A stretch of DNA of 64,000 nucleotides from DASXIF01 sp036498145 (GCA_963708625.1 CAVPSV010000004.1:1364001-1428000), one strand, 5' to 3'. Numbered from the stretch's first letter, positions 1 through 8,458 are shown. Notes: generated by a model from the letters alone, not told the origin. Made by a program: numbers and translations.

Positions 1-267
1 GTGACGCAGCGGTACTCCTCCGCAGCGGTGGCGCAGAGTTCGATGGTCGCCACGGCCAAGGCCGGCCACTCGGCGCAGACGGTGAACGGGCTGGCGCCGG
101 GGGTGAACGGCGTGCTGTACCAGACCGTGTTCTTCAGCGACGACGGATCCTCGGACTGGGCCTGTGCGTTCACCAAGGGCCCACTGCTGGTGATCATCCA
201 CACCAACCAGACCAATGCCTCGTTCAACGCCCAACAGCTTGCGGAGCACATCGCGCCCAAGATCTGA
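1..267 (+). CDS. C-terminal end of an unidentified protein (5' truncated)
   Basis: The reading frame is open from the first base of the window to a TGA at 265-267, so the true start probably lies upstream. The 88 visible residues include a hydrophobic stretch (LLVIIHTN) and read like the C-terminal half of a small secreted or lipoprotein sensor-type domain with alternating beta strands. It ends about 180 bases before the cyclophilin gene on the same strand. No family is recognised. The frame has a normal high-GC third-position pattern, which supports it as coding. Confidence 0.5.
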   Translation: MTQRYSSAAVAQSSMVATAKAGHSAQTVNGLAPGVNGVLYQTVFFSDDGSSDWACAFTKGPLLVIIHTNQTNASFNAQQLAEHIAPKI

Positions 268-450
268 CGAGCATGCGGCGCCGCAGTGGTTCCCCGCGCA
301 CCGTCTCGGCGGGGGAGCCCGAGCGTGTCCGCGCAGCCGCGTGGGTGGCCGGCAGAACCGTTCCCGGCTGCGTGCAAGGATGGGAGCATCCCGGTCCGCC
401 AGCCGACCTGCCGCCGGGAAGCTGCCCAGCCGACGCAATTGGAGACGTCC

Positions 451-1002
451 GTGTCCGCTACCCAGATCGCCACCCTGCACACCTCCGCCGGTGACATCCG
501 CGTACTGCTGTACGGCAACCACGCGCCGAAGACGGTCCGCAACTTCGTGGAGCTGGCCCAGGGCAGCCGGGAGTGGACTCACCCGGGCACCGGGCAGCGC
601 TCCACCGCCCCGCTCTACGACGGCACGATCTTCCATCGGGTGATCGCCAACTTCATGATCCAGGGCGGCGACCCGCTCGGCCGCGGCACCGGTGGACCGG
701 GATACAAGTTCGAGGACGAGTTCCACCCGGAGCTGGCTTTCGACCGGCCGTACCTGCTGGCGATGGCGAACTCCGGGCCCGGCACGAACGGGTCGCAGTT
801 CTTCATCACCGTCGCACCCACGACCTGGCTCAACCGCAAGCACTCGATCTTCGGCGAGGTGGCCGACGCGGACAGTCGCGCCGTCGTCGACCGCATCGGA
901 GCCACCGAGACCGGCGCGGGCGACCGTCCCCGGCAGGACGTCACCATCAACTCGGTGACGATCGAGCCGGCCGACGGCGCGGAGTCGGCCACCACCACGT
1001 GA
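451..1002 (+). CDS. ppiA: Peptidyl-prolyl cis-trans isomerase, cyclophilin type
   Basis: Cyclophilins catalyse cis-trans isomerisation of Xaa-Pro bonds and assist protein folding. The 183-residue product carries the family core: FHRVIANFMIQGGDP with the catalytic Arg, then GTNGSQFFIT further on and a WLNRKHSIFGEV segment. No signal peptide is visible, so it is probably cytoplasmic. The GTG at 451 is chosen because GGAGA lies just upstream (441-445) and the protein then begins directly before the first beta strand (ATLHTSAGDI). Its TGA overlaps the ATG of the rhomboid gene. In mycobacteria ppiA also lies close to oriC, next to the crgA region, as here. Confidence 0.95.
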   Translation: MSATQIATLHTSAGDIRVLLYGNHAPKTVRNFVELAQGSREWTHPGTGQRSTAPLYDGTIFHRVIANFMIQGGDPLGRGTGGPGYKFEDEFHPELAFDRPYLLAMANSGPGTNGSQFFITVAPTTWLNRKHSIFGEVADADSRAVVDRIGATETGAGDRPRQDVTINSVTIEPADGAESATTT

Positions 1003-1892
1003 TGCCGGCCGCCGGCGGCACGTCCGGGGCGGATCCAGCCGCGACATCAGCTCGCTGTTACCGCCACCCCAACCGCGAGGCTGGGGTGCGGTGCACGCGC
1101 TGCGACCGGCCGATCTGCCCGGAGTGCATGCGCCCGGCGGCCGTTGGGTTCCACTGCCCGGACGACGTCGACCTGGCCCGCAAGAGCATCCGGCACCCGC
1201 GTACTGCGGTCGGTGCCCGGATGCTTAACAGCCCGCCGTACGTGACGGTGTCGATCATCGTCGCCAACGTGATCGTCTACCTGATCACCGGGACGCAGTC
1301 GGACCACGGCTTCGACCAGCCCGGGCTCTCGCCCGGGCACCTGTTCGTGCAGTGGCAGCTGTTCTCGCCGCAGATCCACGACGGCCAGTACTACCGGCTG
1401 CTGACCTCGGCGTTCCTGCACGTGAGCCTGTTGCACATCGGGTCCAACATGCTCGCCCTCGTCTTCATCGGCCCCACTCTGGAGCGGCTGCTGGGCGCCT
1501 GGCGTTTCGGCGCGGTGTACGTGCTGGGTGCGCTCGGTGGGTCGGCGGCGGTGTACGCGTTCGGCCAGGTGCAGACGCCCGAGGTCGGCGCGTCCGGAGC
1601 CATCTTCGGGCTGTTCGCGGCGTGCCTGGTGCTGGTGCGCAAACTCGGCCTCGATCTGAGCTGGCTCGTCGGCATCATCGTGCTGAACTTCGTGTTGACG
1701 TTCTCCATCCACAACATCTCGAAGCTCGGCCACATCGGCGGCTTCCTGACCGGCGGCATCGCCGTGCTGGCCATCGCCGGACCGCCGAATTACGCCCGGC
1801 GGTTGTCCACGCGGACGCAGCTGATGGGTCTCGCCGGCGTAGCCGTGGCGATCGCCGCGGTCGTCATCGGACGCACCGCGACGTTCCCGTAG
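1002..1892 (+). CDS. Rhomboid family intramembrane serine protease with N-terminal zinc-binding box
   Basis: Rhomboids cleave transmembrane substrates inside the membrane. The first 60 residues hold a B-box-like zinc motif (CYRHPNREAGVRCTRC followed by CPEC and HCPDD), common in actinobacterial rhomboids. About six transmembrane segments follow. The catalytic Ser is in GASGAIFGLF and the catalytic His in HIGGFLTGG; a HISLLHIGSNM-like segment supplies the conserved His/Asn side. The length of 296 residues is typical. The ATG overlaps the ppiA stop (TGATG), so the two are translationally coupled. The substrate is unknown. Confidence 0.93.
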   Translation: MPAAGGTSGADPAATSARCYRHPNREAGVRCTRCDRPICPECMRPAAVGFHCPDDVDLARKSIRHPRTAVGARMLNSPPYVTVSIIVANVIVYLITGTQSDHGFDQPGLSPGHLFVQWQLFSPQIHDGQYYRLLTSAFLHVSLLHIGSNMLALVFIGPTLERLLGAWRFGAVYVLGALGGSAAVYAFGQVQTPEVGASGAIFGLFAACLVLVRKLGLDLSWLVGIIVLNFVLTFSIHNISKLGHIGGFLTGGIAVLAIAGPPNYARRLSTRTQLMGLAGVAVAIAAVVIGRTATFP

Positions 1893-1894
1893 CG

Positions 1895-1912
1895 CACGTC
1901 CGTTAGGACGTG
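1895..1912 (+). terminator. Hairpin just after the rhomboid gene
   Basis: Directly behind the TAG stop, CACGTCC and GGACGTG form a perfect 7-bp stem with a GTTA loop. There is no T-run, which is usual for actinobacterial terminators. Position makes it a candidate terminator for the ppiA-rhomboid pair. Confidence 0.5.
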
Positions 1913-2100
1913 ACTGCGCGCCTTGCCCTAACGGGTAGCCATTCGGCGTGACGCCTCGCGGGGCGACTTTTCGCTGTTAATGTGCGGTCGCACTGCTGCC
2001 TTCAGCCGAAGGCGATGCAGTGCCAGGCCCTGGTGCGAGAGCACCGTCAACCAGTGGTCCGCGCCGGCCATGTCTGAGCAGTGAGGACTTCTGACCGCAC

Positions 2101-3717
2101 ATGGCCTCCCCATATTCTGGCGCGCACCGAAACAATCGAAATCTTGAGCCGAGCGGGTCGGCCCCGGCTGGCCGGCCGCGACCGGCACTGAGCCTGGCCC
2201 GGCGTATTGCGCTGGCCGCCGCCCCGCTCGTTGCGCTGGCCGCGCTGCCGCTTGCGCTGCACACTGCCGATGCGCAGGCGAGCACGACGTTGCCCGCCGG
2301 CTGCGCGTCGGCGGGTGGCATTGTCACGTGCACCTACTCGCCGACGGGCACGGCGCAGACCTTTACCGTGCCGGCGGGCGTGACCGAGGTGAGCTTCACC
2401 GCCAGTGGCGCGGCCGGTGCGCCGGGATTGCCCAAACCGGACGGAGAGTCGACCAGCGGTGGCGGCGGGGCGATCATCAGCTCGGACGTGAGCACGGAGC
2501 CCGGTGCGGTGTTCACGCTGAACGTGGGTGGCTCCGCGACGAACGACACGAACCTCTGCGCCGGCACCGTCAGGTGCAAGGGCGGATACAACGGTGGCGC
2601 GAATGGCGGCAGCGACCCCGCAGGCCTGTCCGGCGGCGGCGGTGGCGGTGCGTCCGACGTGACGGACGAGACCAACACGCGAATCCTCATCGCCGGCGGC
2701 GGCGGGGGTTCCGGGGCCAGCAGCGTCGACGCGAACGGTGGGGCGGGCGGCGTCACCGAGCAACCTGGCAATGACGGCGACGGCAACGGCGGCACCCCGG
2801 AGCTGCCGGGCGGCGGCGGCGGCGGCGCGGGAACCCAAGCCGGCCCGGGCCTCGGCGGTAGCCAGGCCGGCACCAACTCCGACGGCGCGGATGCGGTGGA
2901 GGCGACGGGCGGTGCCGGGGCGCTGCAGTCCGGTGGCGGTGGCGGTGGCGGCTACTTCGGTGGTGGTGGCGGCGGCGCCGGCGCGATCGACCACAACCAG
3001 AACAACAACGGCGAGGCCAACCGCACCAGCGGCGGTGGTGGCGGTGGCGGCGGCTCGTCGTTCTCTCTCACCGGCACGACGGCCAGCACCACCAACTTCA
3101 ACTACCACGACGGGATCATCACGGTCAGCTTCACGCCGCCCGCTCCGACGCTGACCACGCAGGCATCGGGGGCAGTGACGCTGGGCGAGAGCATCACCGA
3201 CACGGCCACCCTGAGCGGCGGATCGAGCCCGACCGGGCAGGTCCGCTTCGACGTGTTCGGCCCGGACAACGCGACGTGTACCGGCACGCCGGTGTTCACC
3301 TCGACCGCCGCGCTGAGCACCGGCACCAACGGCCTCACCGCCACCTCGGCGTCGTACACGCCGACCTCGGCCGGGACGTACCAGTTCGTGGCGCACTACC
3401 TGGGTGATGCGACGAACAGCACGGTGGACGGCGCATGCACCGACAGCAACGAAAGTGTGATCGTCAGCCCGTCGTCGGGCCCGTCCTCATCCGACTCGCC
3501 GTCGCCCAGTTCGTCCGCGTCTGGCTCCCCGACGCCAGGGTCGCCGTCGACGTCGAACAGCGGCACCGTGCCGCCGGTGATCACGGCAACCCCACGCAGG
3601 CTGGCCAGTACCGGTTCGTCGCTGCTCCCGCTGATCATCGGTGGCGCGGGCGCGCTCGCGCTCGGTGTCGAGTTCTGCGTGGCCTCTCGCCGGCGCAAGC
3701 CCCGCCACGTGCGATGA
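2101..3717 (+). CDS. Glycine-rich surface protein with Ig-like domain and LAXTG sorting signal
   Basis: A 538-residue exported protein. Residues about 25-60 form a signal peptide (basic LARR, then a long Ala/Leu core ending near ADAQAS). Residues about 100-330 are extremely Gly-rich, with many GGGG runs interrupted by short strands, as in Gly-rich beta-structured adhesins. Residues about 345-450 look like a bacterial Ig-like (Big_5-type) domain. A Ser/Pro linker leads to LASTG at 501-505, a hydrophobic segment and a basic tail, RRRKPRHVR. That is a complete cell-wall sorting signal of the LAXTG class used by class E sortases, and a class E sortase is encoded 1.8 kb downstream. ATG 2101 is the first start in frame; GAGGAC lies 12 bases upstream. 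The ligand is unknown. Confidence 0.85.
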   Translation: MASPYSGAHRNNRNLEPSGSAPAGRPRPALSLARRIALAAAPLVALAALPLALHTADAQASTTLPAGCASAGGIVTCTYSPTGTAQTFTVPAGVTEVSFTASGAAGAPGLPKPDGESTSGGGGAIISSDVSTEPGAVFTLNVGGSATNDTNLCAGTVRCKGGYNGGANGGSDPAGLSGGGGGGASDVTDETNTRILIAGGGGGSGASSVDANGGAGGVTEQPGNDGDGNGGTPELPGGGGGGAGTQAGPGLGGSQAGTNSDGADAVEATGGAGALQSGGGGGGGYFGGGGGGAGAIDHNQNNNGEANRTSGGGGGGGGSSFSLTGTTASTTNFNYHDGIITVSFTPPAPTLTTQASGAVTLGESITDTATLSGGSSPTGQVRFDVFGPDNATCTGTPVFTSTAALSTGTNGLTATSASYTPTSAGTYQFVAHYLGDATNSTVDGACTDSNESVIVSPSSGPSSSDSPSPSSSASGSPTPGSPSTSNSGTVPPVITATPRRLASTGSSLLPLIIGGAGALALGVEFCVASRRRKPRHVR

Positions 3718-3724
3718 CCTGCTG

Positions 3725-3749
3725 AGCCCGCCGTCCGGCACGGGGCGGG
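3725..3749. terminator. Bidirectional hairpin between convergent genes
   Basis: GCCCGCC (3725-3731) and GGCGGGC (3743-3749) form a 7-bp GC stem in the 35-base gap between the sorted surface protein (+) and the PH-domain gene (-). It would serve both directions. Confidence 0.55.
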
Positions 3750-3752
3750 CCG

Positions 3753-4223
3753 TCAGTGCCGATCCAGATCGCGGATCGATCGGATCAGTGCGGCGGCCCG
3801 CTCCGGGTCGGTGCCGAGCGCTCGGCGGCTGAGCACGACGAGCGCGTCGGCCACGTCGATCTCGAGCGTCACCAGGCGCAGGCCGAGCCGTTGCCGGTCC
3901 TCGGCACGCACGTCCTGCACCTGGTCCCACCCGAAGGACCCGCGCAGTGTGGGCGTGTGCACCACCAGGCCGCCGCGCGAGGCGACGATCCTGGGCCAGT
4001 AGACGATGTCGGTGACGGCGTAGGCGGCAAGGATGATCGCGGCGATGACGAACAGCACCCGGCCGGGTGCGTCGCTGGTGAGGACGGTCGTCGCCAAAGC
4101 GATGACCGCCCCGGCGGCGTAGCCGGCCGTCAGCCGTCGGTCCGGTCCGAAGTGGTACGGGGGCCCAGCCGCGTCATCGCGTGCCGGGTACGTCGGCTCG
4201 CCGCCGTCCTCCAAGTTATCCAC
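3753..4223 (-). CDS. PH-domain membrane protein (bPH type)
   Basis: A small membrane protein of about 156 residues. Two adjacent hydrophobic segments (AGYAAGAVIALATTV and VLFVIAAIILAAYAV) are followed by a bacterial PH-like beta domain with the usual WPRIVASRGGLVVHTP and FGWDQVQDVRAE strands. The same gene lies beside crgA in mycobacteria (Rv0010c position), so a link to the division membrane is plausible but unproven. The frame stays open upstream into crgA. I chose GTG at 4223 because translation from further up would overlap crgA. GGGGA lies upstream of it, and the start codon overlaps a DnaA-box-like sequence. A start slightly downstream is possible. Confidence 0.75.
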   Translation of the reverse strand: MDNLEDGGEPTYPARDDAAGPPYHFGPDRRLTAGYAAGAVIALATTVLTSDAPGRVLFVIAAIILAAYAVTDIVYWPRIVASRGGLVVHTPTLRGSFGWDQVQDVRAEDRQRLGLRLVTLEIDVADALVVLSRRALGTDPERAAALIRSIRDLDRH

Positions 4224-4244
4224 AGGCTTTTCCCCAGCTGGGGA
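4216..4244. promoter_or_regulatory. Consensus DnaA-box sequence beside a 14-bp palindrome
   Basis: TTATCCACA at 4216-4224 is a perfect match to the consensus DnaA box. It is followed at 4231-4244 by the perfect palindrome TCCCCAGCTGGGGA. Both sit between crgA and the PH-domain gene, over the predicted start of the latter. Function is inferred only from the match. Confidence 0.4.
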
Positions 4245-4299
4245 TTGACTTACAGCCGTGTAATCACAGCGGTGGAAATCTGTGTGGACTGAGCCACGG

Positions 4300-4560
4300 T
4301 CAGCGCCACCGCACGGCCATGACCAGGCCGACCAGCATGATCCCGAAGCCCACCGCGAAGTTCCAGCCACCGATGTCCTTCATGATCGGGACACTCTGGT
4401 TCGCGAGGTAGTACACGACCAGGTAGGCCAGCCCGATCAGCAGCACCGCTGCCATCACGATCGGATACCAGGACGGGCTCGGCGTGACCGACCGAACCGT
4501 GGTGCTCGTGGTCGGGCGGATCGGTGCGGCGGTCTTCTTCCGGACCTTCGACTTGGGCAC
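4300..4560 (-). CDS. crgA: Cell division protein CrgA
   Basis: CrgA is a small membrane protein that recruits or stabilises FtsZ-ring and septal peptidoglycan proteins in actinobacteria. The 86-residue product opens with PKSKVRKK, the family signature. It has two transmembrane segments (about residues 31-53 and 65-82) separated by a short loop, and ends MAVRWR like family members. GTG at 4560 is preceded by AGGAG at correct spacing. It is divergent from DUF881 and precedes the PH-domain gene, the conserved arrangement near oriC. Confidence 0.96.
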   Translation of the reverse strand: MPKSKVRKKTAAPIRPTTSTTVRSVTPSPSWYPIVMAAVLLIGLAYLVVYYLANQSVPIMKDIGGWNFAVGFGIMLVGLVMAVRWR

Positions 4561-4700
4561 GTGCGTCTCCTGCGGTGGGACGGCCCGGCGCTGCCGCGGG
4601 CCTGGCTGGCTGCCCGCCCCCGGGACACGGGGCACGGACTCATGACGGCTCAGCAGACAGCGTAGACGGCGTAGCCGTGCGGCACCGGCACAATGAGAGC

Positions 4701-5504
4701 GTGCCTGGCGACGGTCCCCCCTTCGGCGATGCCGACGGGCCTGTGGGCAACCCGGCCCACCACCGCGCCGCGCATCGTCGCAGCGGACCCGGCCGCTCGG
4801 CCTGGTCCATCCTGGTCCCCGTCCTCTGCCTGGTGGCTGGTGTCGGCTTCGCGGTCTCGGTCCGTGCGGCCCGGGGCACGGACCTTCGCACCACCAACAC
4901 CGGCAACCTGGCCGGCCTCGTCCAGGCCGCCGAACAGGACGTGCACACCCAGGAACGGGCCGTAGCCGCGCTGCAAGCGCAGGTCTCCGCGGCCGCCGCG
5001 CAGGCGGGATCCGGCAACTCTGCCGTGGCGCGAACCCAAGCCGCCGTCGCCCCGCTGCAGCAGCCGGCCGGCCTCGGTGCGGTGTACGGGCCGGGGATGC
5101 AGGTGGTCCTGGACGACGCGCCCGGCCCGATCGTCGGGGTCGACCCAAATCAGCTCGTGGTGCACCAATCCGACCTGCAGGCAGTGGTGAACGCGCTGTG
5201 GGCGGGCGGTGCGGAGGCAATGTCCATCGCTGGGCAACGCGTAATAGCAACGAGCGCGGTGCGTTGTGTAGGTAATACCCTCTTGCTCAACGGCGACGTC
5301 TACTCCCCGCCCTTCCGGGTCGTGGCGATCGGCCCGTCGACACAAATGCAGAAGGAGTTGGACACCTCTCCAGCCGTGCAGCTGTTCAAGCAGGCCGCCG
5401 AGTTCTACGGCCTCGGCTACACGGTGGAGAACCAGACACGAGTTGATCTGCCCGCCTACGCCGGCCCACTCGGGTTGACCTACGCGCGGGCCACGAGCAG
5501 ATGA
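4701..5504 (+). CDS. DUF881 family membrane-anchored protein
   Basis: A 267-residue protein with one transmembrane helix at about residues 36-56 (SILVPVLCLVAGVGFAVSV), a coiled-coil of about 60 residues rich in Ala/Gln/Glu, then the DUF881 globular domain. That domain contains GPGMQVVLDDAP, then VVNALWAGGAEAMSI, then GNTLLLNGDVYSPPF. Members occur next to crgA and trpG in most actinobacteria (Rv0012 position) and resemble partners of division or envelope proteins. Their biochemical role is not established. GTG 4701 has no clear ribosome site; CACAAT lies six bases upstream like a -10 box, so a leaderless transcript is possible. It heads the sortase-trpG operon. Confidence 0.9.
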   Translation: MPGDGPPFGDADGPVGNPAHHRAAHRRSGPGRSAWSILVPVLCLVAGVGFAVSVRAARGTDLRTTNTGNLAGLVQAAEQDVHTQERAVAALQAQVSAAAAQAGSGNSAVARTQAAVAPLQQPAGLGAVYGPGMQVVLDDAPGPIVGVDPNQLVVHQSDLQAVVNALWAGGAEAMSIAGQRVIATSAVRCVGNTLLLNGDVYSPPFRVVAIGPSTQMQKELDTSPAVQLFKQAAEFYGLGYTVENQTRVDLPAYAGPLGLTYARATSR

Positions 5505-5535
5505 GATCCCGCGCCGGATACGAGACAGGACGTTT

Positions 5536-6373
5536 ATGACTCACGTGGCAACGGCTCCACCGCCGGCCGTGCCCCCACGGCCGTCGGGTTCCGTGGGCGA
5601 CCGCGTCCGATTCGTGCTGCGCGGCATCGGCCAGACGCTGATCACGCTCGGTCTGGTCGTGCTGCTCTTCGTCGTCTACGAAGTCTGGATCACGAACCTG
5701 TTCGCGCACGCGGCGCAGCACAAGGTGCACACCGCGCTCGAGAACGCCTGGGCCGACGGGGTGGACCCGCTCGGCAGCGGAAACGCGTCCAACATCCCGC
5801 TCGGCACCGGCATCGCGAACCTGTACATCCCGCGACTGGGTAAGAGCTACGCCTTCACGATCGTGCAGGGCGCGGACGACGCGGCGCTGGACAAGGGCCC
5901 AGGGCACTACCCGACCACCGCGTCTGCCGGGGCAGATCGGCGACTTCGCCGTCGCCGGGCACCGCGTCGGCAAGGGCGAACCATTCCTGAATATCGACCA
6001 CTTGCGGCCCGGCGACACCCTCATCGTGCAGACGAAGACCGCCTGGTACGTCTACGCGGTCATCGGCGATGTGAAGACCGGCAACCTCGCGACGCAGGAC
6101 GGCAACGGGGTGCCGGGCCGGGAGATCGTCGATCCCAGCCAGAATCAAGTGATCATGCCGTGGCCGGACCACCCGGGTAAGCCGAACGCGCCGCTGCCGA
6201 GCGACCGGTACATGACGCTGACCACCTGCCACCCCAAGTTCACCGCGACGCAGCGCATGATCGTGCATGCGCAGCTCATAACTGCCGATACCGTGCTGGT
6301 CCCGAAGAGCACCACGTTCAGCAACACCAAGCCGGCCTCCATCCAGGCCCTCTACAACGCCCCGGGGCTCTGA
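5536..6373 (+). CDS. srtE: Class E sortase (one-base frameshift near 5923)
   Basis: Class E sortases cut LAXTG signals and attach surface proteins to peptidoglycan. The N-terminus has a cytoplasmic tail and one transmembrane segment (LITLGLVVLLFVVYEVW), then the sortase barrel. The frame changes at about 5921-5924, where one extra T (GCG-T-CTGCC) must be removed to continue LPGQIGDFAVAGHRVG. The catalytic His of AVAGHR is encoded at 5960-5962, the Cys of TLTTCHPKF at 6227-6229, and the Arg lies in ATQRMIVHAQL. All three are present, so the break is probably a sequence error. The likely substrate is the LASTG protein at 2101-3717. Its stop overlaps the next ATG. Confidence 0.9.
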
Positions 6374-6537
6374 TGTACACCTGGATCTGGCGGCACCTGC
6401 CCGGTGCTTTCGGCCTCAAGATGCTGCAGACCGCGCTACTCGTCGCGGGCGTGTGCGCGCTGTTGCTGTTCGTTATCTTCCCGGCCGTCGAGCCGCATGT
6501 GCCGTTCACTCGCGGCGGCACCGTGAGTGGGCAGTGA
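6373..6537 (+). CDS. Small single-pass membrane protein between sortase and trpG
   Basis: A 54-residue open frame starting MYTWIWRHLPGAF. It has one transmembrane helix (MLQTALLVAGVCALLLFVIFPAV) and a short outside tail ending TRGGTVSGQ. Its ATG overlaps the sortase stop (TGATG), and its own stop overlaps the trpG start (GTGA), so it is locked into the operon on both sides. Such overlaps and the GC-rich third positions argue strongly that it is translated. Similar small membrane proteins occur beside sortase and trpG in other actinobacteria. No function is known. Confidence 0.8.
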   Translation: MYTWIWRHLPGAFGLKMLQTALLVAGVCALLLFVIFPAVEPHVPFTRGGTVSGQ

Positions 6538-7199
6538 CGAGCCGAGTAGCCCGCGTCCTCGTCGTCGACAACTACGACAGCTTCGTCTACAACCTGGTCC
6601 AGTACCTCGGCCAACTTGGCGTGGACGTCGACGTCCGGCGCAACGATGCGGTCGGGCCGGGCGATCTCGGCGGCGTGGACGGCGTGCTGATCTCGCCGGG
6701 TCCCGGTACGCCGCAGGACGCCGGCAATTCGATGGCCATCGTGCGCGCCTGCGCTGAGCGCGAGCTGCCGCTGTTCGGCGTGTGCCTCGGACACCAGGCG
6801 ATCGGCGCGGTGTACGGCGGGCAGATCGTGCGCGCGCACGAACTGCTGCACGGCAAGACGAGTGCGGTGATCCACCGCGGCCAGGCAGTGCTGGCTGGCC
6901 TGCCGTCGCCGTTGACCGCGACGCGATACCACTCGCTGGTGGTGGACGAGACGGATCTGGCCGACGAGATCGAGGTCACCGGACGTACCGAATCGGGGCT
7001 GGTGATGGCCCTGCGACACCGGACGTTGCCGATCGACGGCGTGCAGTTCCACCCGGAGTCGGTGCTGACCCAGGGCGGGCACCGAATGCTGGCGAACTGG
7101 CTGCAGCGCTGCGGCGCAAGCGTGGACGAACAGCTGGTGGACGAACTCGGCGCGCAGGTAGAAGCGTTGCGCGCTGCTGCTTTTGCTCCTGCTGGGTGA
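6534..7199 (+). CDS. trpG: Glutamine amidotransferase, anthranilate/aminodeoxychorismate synthase component II
   Basis: The class I amidotransferase subunit hydrolyses glutamine and passes ammonia to the chorismate-binding partner for anthranilate (TrpE) or aminodeoxychorismate (PabB). The 221-residue product has DNYDSFVYNLVQYL at the start, the oxyanion segment SPGPGTPQDAG, the nucleophile Cys in GVCLGHQAIG and the catalytic HPES with VQFHPESVLTQGG. GTG 6534 overlaps the small membrane gene by four bases. No trpE or pabB is adjacent, so the choice between trpG and pabA cannot be made here; mycobacterial Rv0013 occupies the same place. Confidence 0.93.
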   Translation: MTSRVARVLVVDNYDSFVYNLVQYLGQLGVDVDVRRNDAVGPGDLGGVDGVLISPGPGTPQDAGNSMAIVRACAERELPLFGVCLGHQAIGAVYGGQIVRAHELLHGKTSAVIHRGQAVLAGLPSPLTATRYHSLVVDETDLADEIEVTGRTESGLVMALRHRTLPIDGVQFHPESVLTQGGHRMLANWLQRCGASVDEQLVDELGAQVEALRAAAFAPAG

Positions 7200-7234
7200 C
7201 TGTTGGTTGGGGGCCCACGTGGTTGGCGCGGGTT

Positions 7235-7250
7235 GCGCGCTAGGGCGCGC
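7235..7250. terminator. Possible hairpin between trpG and hutI
   Basis: GCGCGC-TAGG-GCGCGC forms a 6-bp stem with a four-base loop in the 110-base gap between the convergent trpG and hutI genes. It is weak evidence on its own, but the position fits a shared terminator. Confidence 0.4.
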
Positions 7251-7309
7251 GACGGCCAGGCCCAGCCACACTCGCAAACGACACGACCGCCAGCTCTGAC
7301 GAGCGGGGG

Positions 7310-8458
7310 TCAGAACACGCGGCGGCCGGCCCGCCAGACGGCGTGGGTCAACCCAACACCGGGGCGGTAGGCGAGGTGCACCGGGCTCGGTGCGTCCAGC
7401 ACGACAAGATCGGCGCGGTAGCCCGGTGCGAGCACGCCGATGTCGTCGCGGTGCAACGCCCGTGCCGCGGTCGCCGTCGCTGCGCGCAGCGCCTCCGCCG
7501 GCGTCATGTGCAGCTCGCGTACGGCAAGGGCGATGGCGAGTGGCATCGAGGTGGAGTACGCCGAGCCGGGGTTGCAATCGGTGGCGATAGCGACGGCGAC
7601 ACCCGCGTCCAGCAGCCGGCGCGCGTCCGGGTACGGCGAGCGCGTCGAGAACTCGGCGATCGGCAACAGCGTGGCGACCGTGTCGGAGCCGGCCAGCGCG
7701 TCGACGTCGGCGGCGGACAGGTGCGTGCAGTGATCCGCGCTGGCTGCGCCCAGCTCCACGGCCAGCTGCACGCCCGGGCCTGGGGAGAGTTGGTTGGCGT
7801 GCACCCGCATCCCGAGCCCGTGCGCGCGACCGGCCACCAACACCGCGCGGCACTCGTCGGCGTCGAAGGCGCCCTGTTCGCAGAACACGTCGATCCATCG
7901 AGCAAGCGGCGCGCATGCGGCGAGCATCGAGCCGGTGACCAGGTCGACGTAGTCGGCCCGCGCCATCCCGTCGGGCACCACGTGCGCGCCGAGGAAGGTC
8001 GTCTCGGGCGTCACCTCGGCCGCCAGCCGCAGTGAGCGTTGCTCGTTCGGCACGTCCAGGCCGTACCCGGACTTGCACTCGAATGTCGTCACGCCTCCGC
8101 GCAGGTACTCGGCCGCGAGCCGGGCGAGGTTGACCCGCAGCGCGTCGTCGGTGGCGGCACGGGTGGCGGCGACGGTTCCCCGGATGCCACCGGCGTCATA
8201 GCGCGCGCCGGACATGCGCGCCTCGAACTCCGCACTGCGGTCACCGGCGAACACCAGATGGGCATGCGAGTCGATCAAGCCGGGGATCACCGCGCGGCCC
8301 TCGACGTCGATGTGCTCGTCCGCACTCGGTGCGCTCCGCGCCGGGCCGACCCAGGCGATCCGATCTCCGTCGAACAACACGGCGGCGTCGGGGATATCGC
8401 CGAGGCCTTCGTCCTGCGTGGTGAGCAGCCCGATGCCGGTGACGACGGTGCTCGTCAC
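7310..8458 (-). CDS. hutI: Imidazolonepropionase
   Basis: HutI opens the imidazolone ring of imidazolonepropionate to N-formimino-glutamate, step three of histidine degradation. The 382-residue amidohydrolase carries metal ligands in DSHAHLVFAGDR, the family segment HANQLSPGPG, DHCTHLS and the substrate/metal loop ATDCNPGSAYSTSMP. The GTG start at 8458 overlaps the stop of the HhH-GPD gene, so the two are co-transcribed. The two other hut genes lie 4 kb further on, on the same strand. Confidence 0.95.
   Translation of the reverse strand: MTSTVVTGIGLLTTQDEGLGDIPDAAVLFDGDRIAWVGPARSAPSADEHIDVEGRAVIPGLIDSHAHLVFAGDRSAEFEARMSGARYDAGGIRGTVAATRAATDDALRVNLARLAAEYLRGGVTTFECKSGYGLDVPNEQRSLRLAAEVTPETTFLGAHVVPDGMARADYVDLVTGSMLAACAPLARWIDVFCEQGAFDADECRAVLVAGRAHGLGMRVHANQLSPGPGVQLAVELGAASADHCTHLSAADVDALAGSDTVATLLPIAEFSTRSPYPDARRLLDAGVAVAIATDCNPGSAYSTSMPLAIALAVRELHMTPAEALRAATATAARALHRDDIGVLAPGYRADLVVLDAPSPVHLAYRPGVGLTHAVWRAGRRVF

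Noticed and set aside
1803..1812. Second DnaA-like box (TTGTCCAC) in the rhomboid gene; another near 24548
   Set aside because: These are 8/9 matches inside conserved coding sequence and such strings are common in GC-rich genes.
1913..2100. Riboswitch before the surface-protein gene
   Set aside because: I could not match the sequence to any known riboswitch consensus, including the c-di-AMP type expected before some actinobacterial wall genes.
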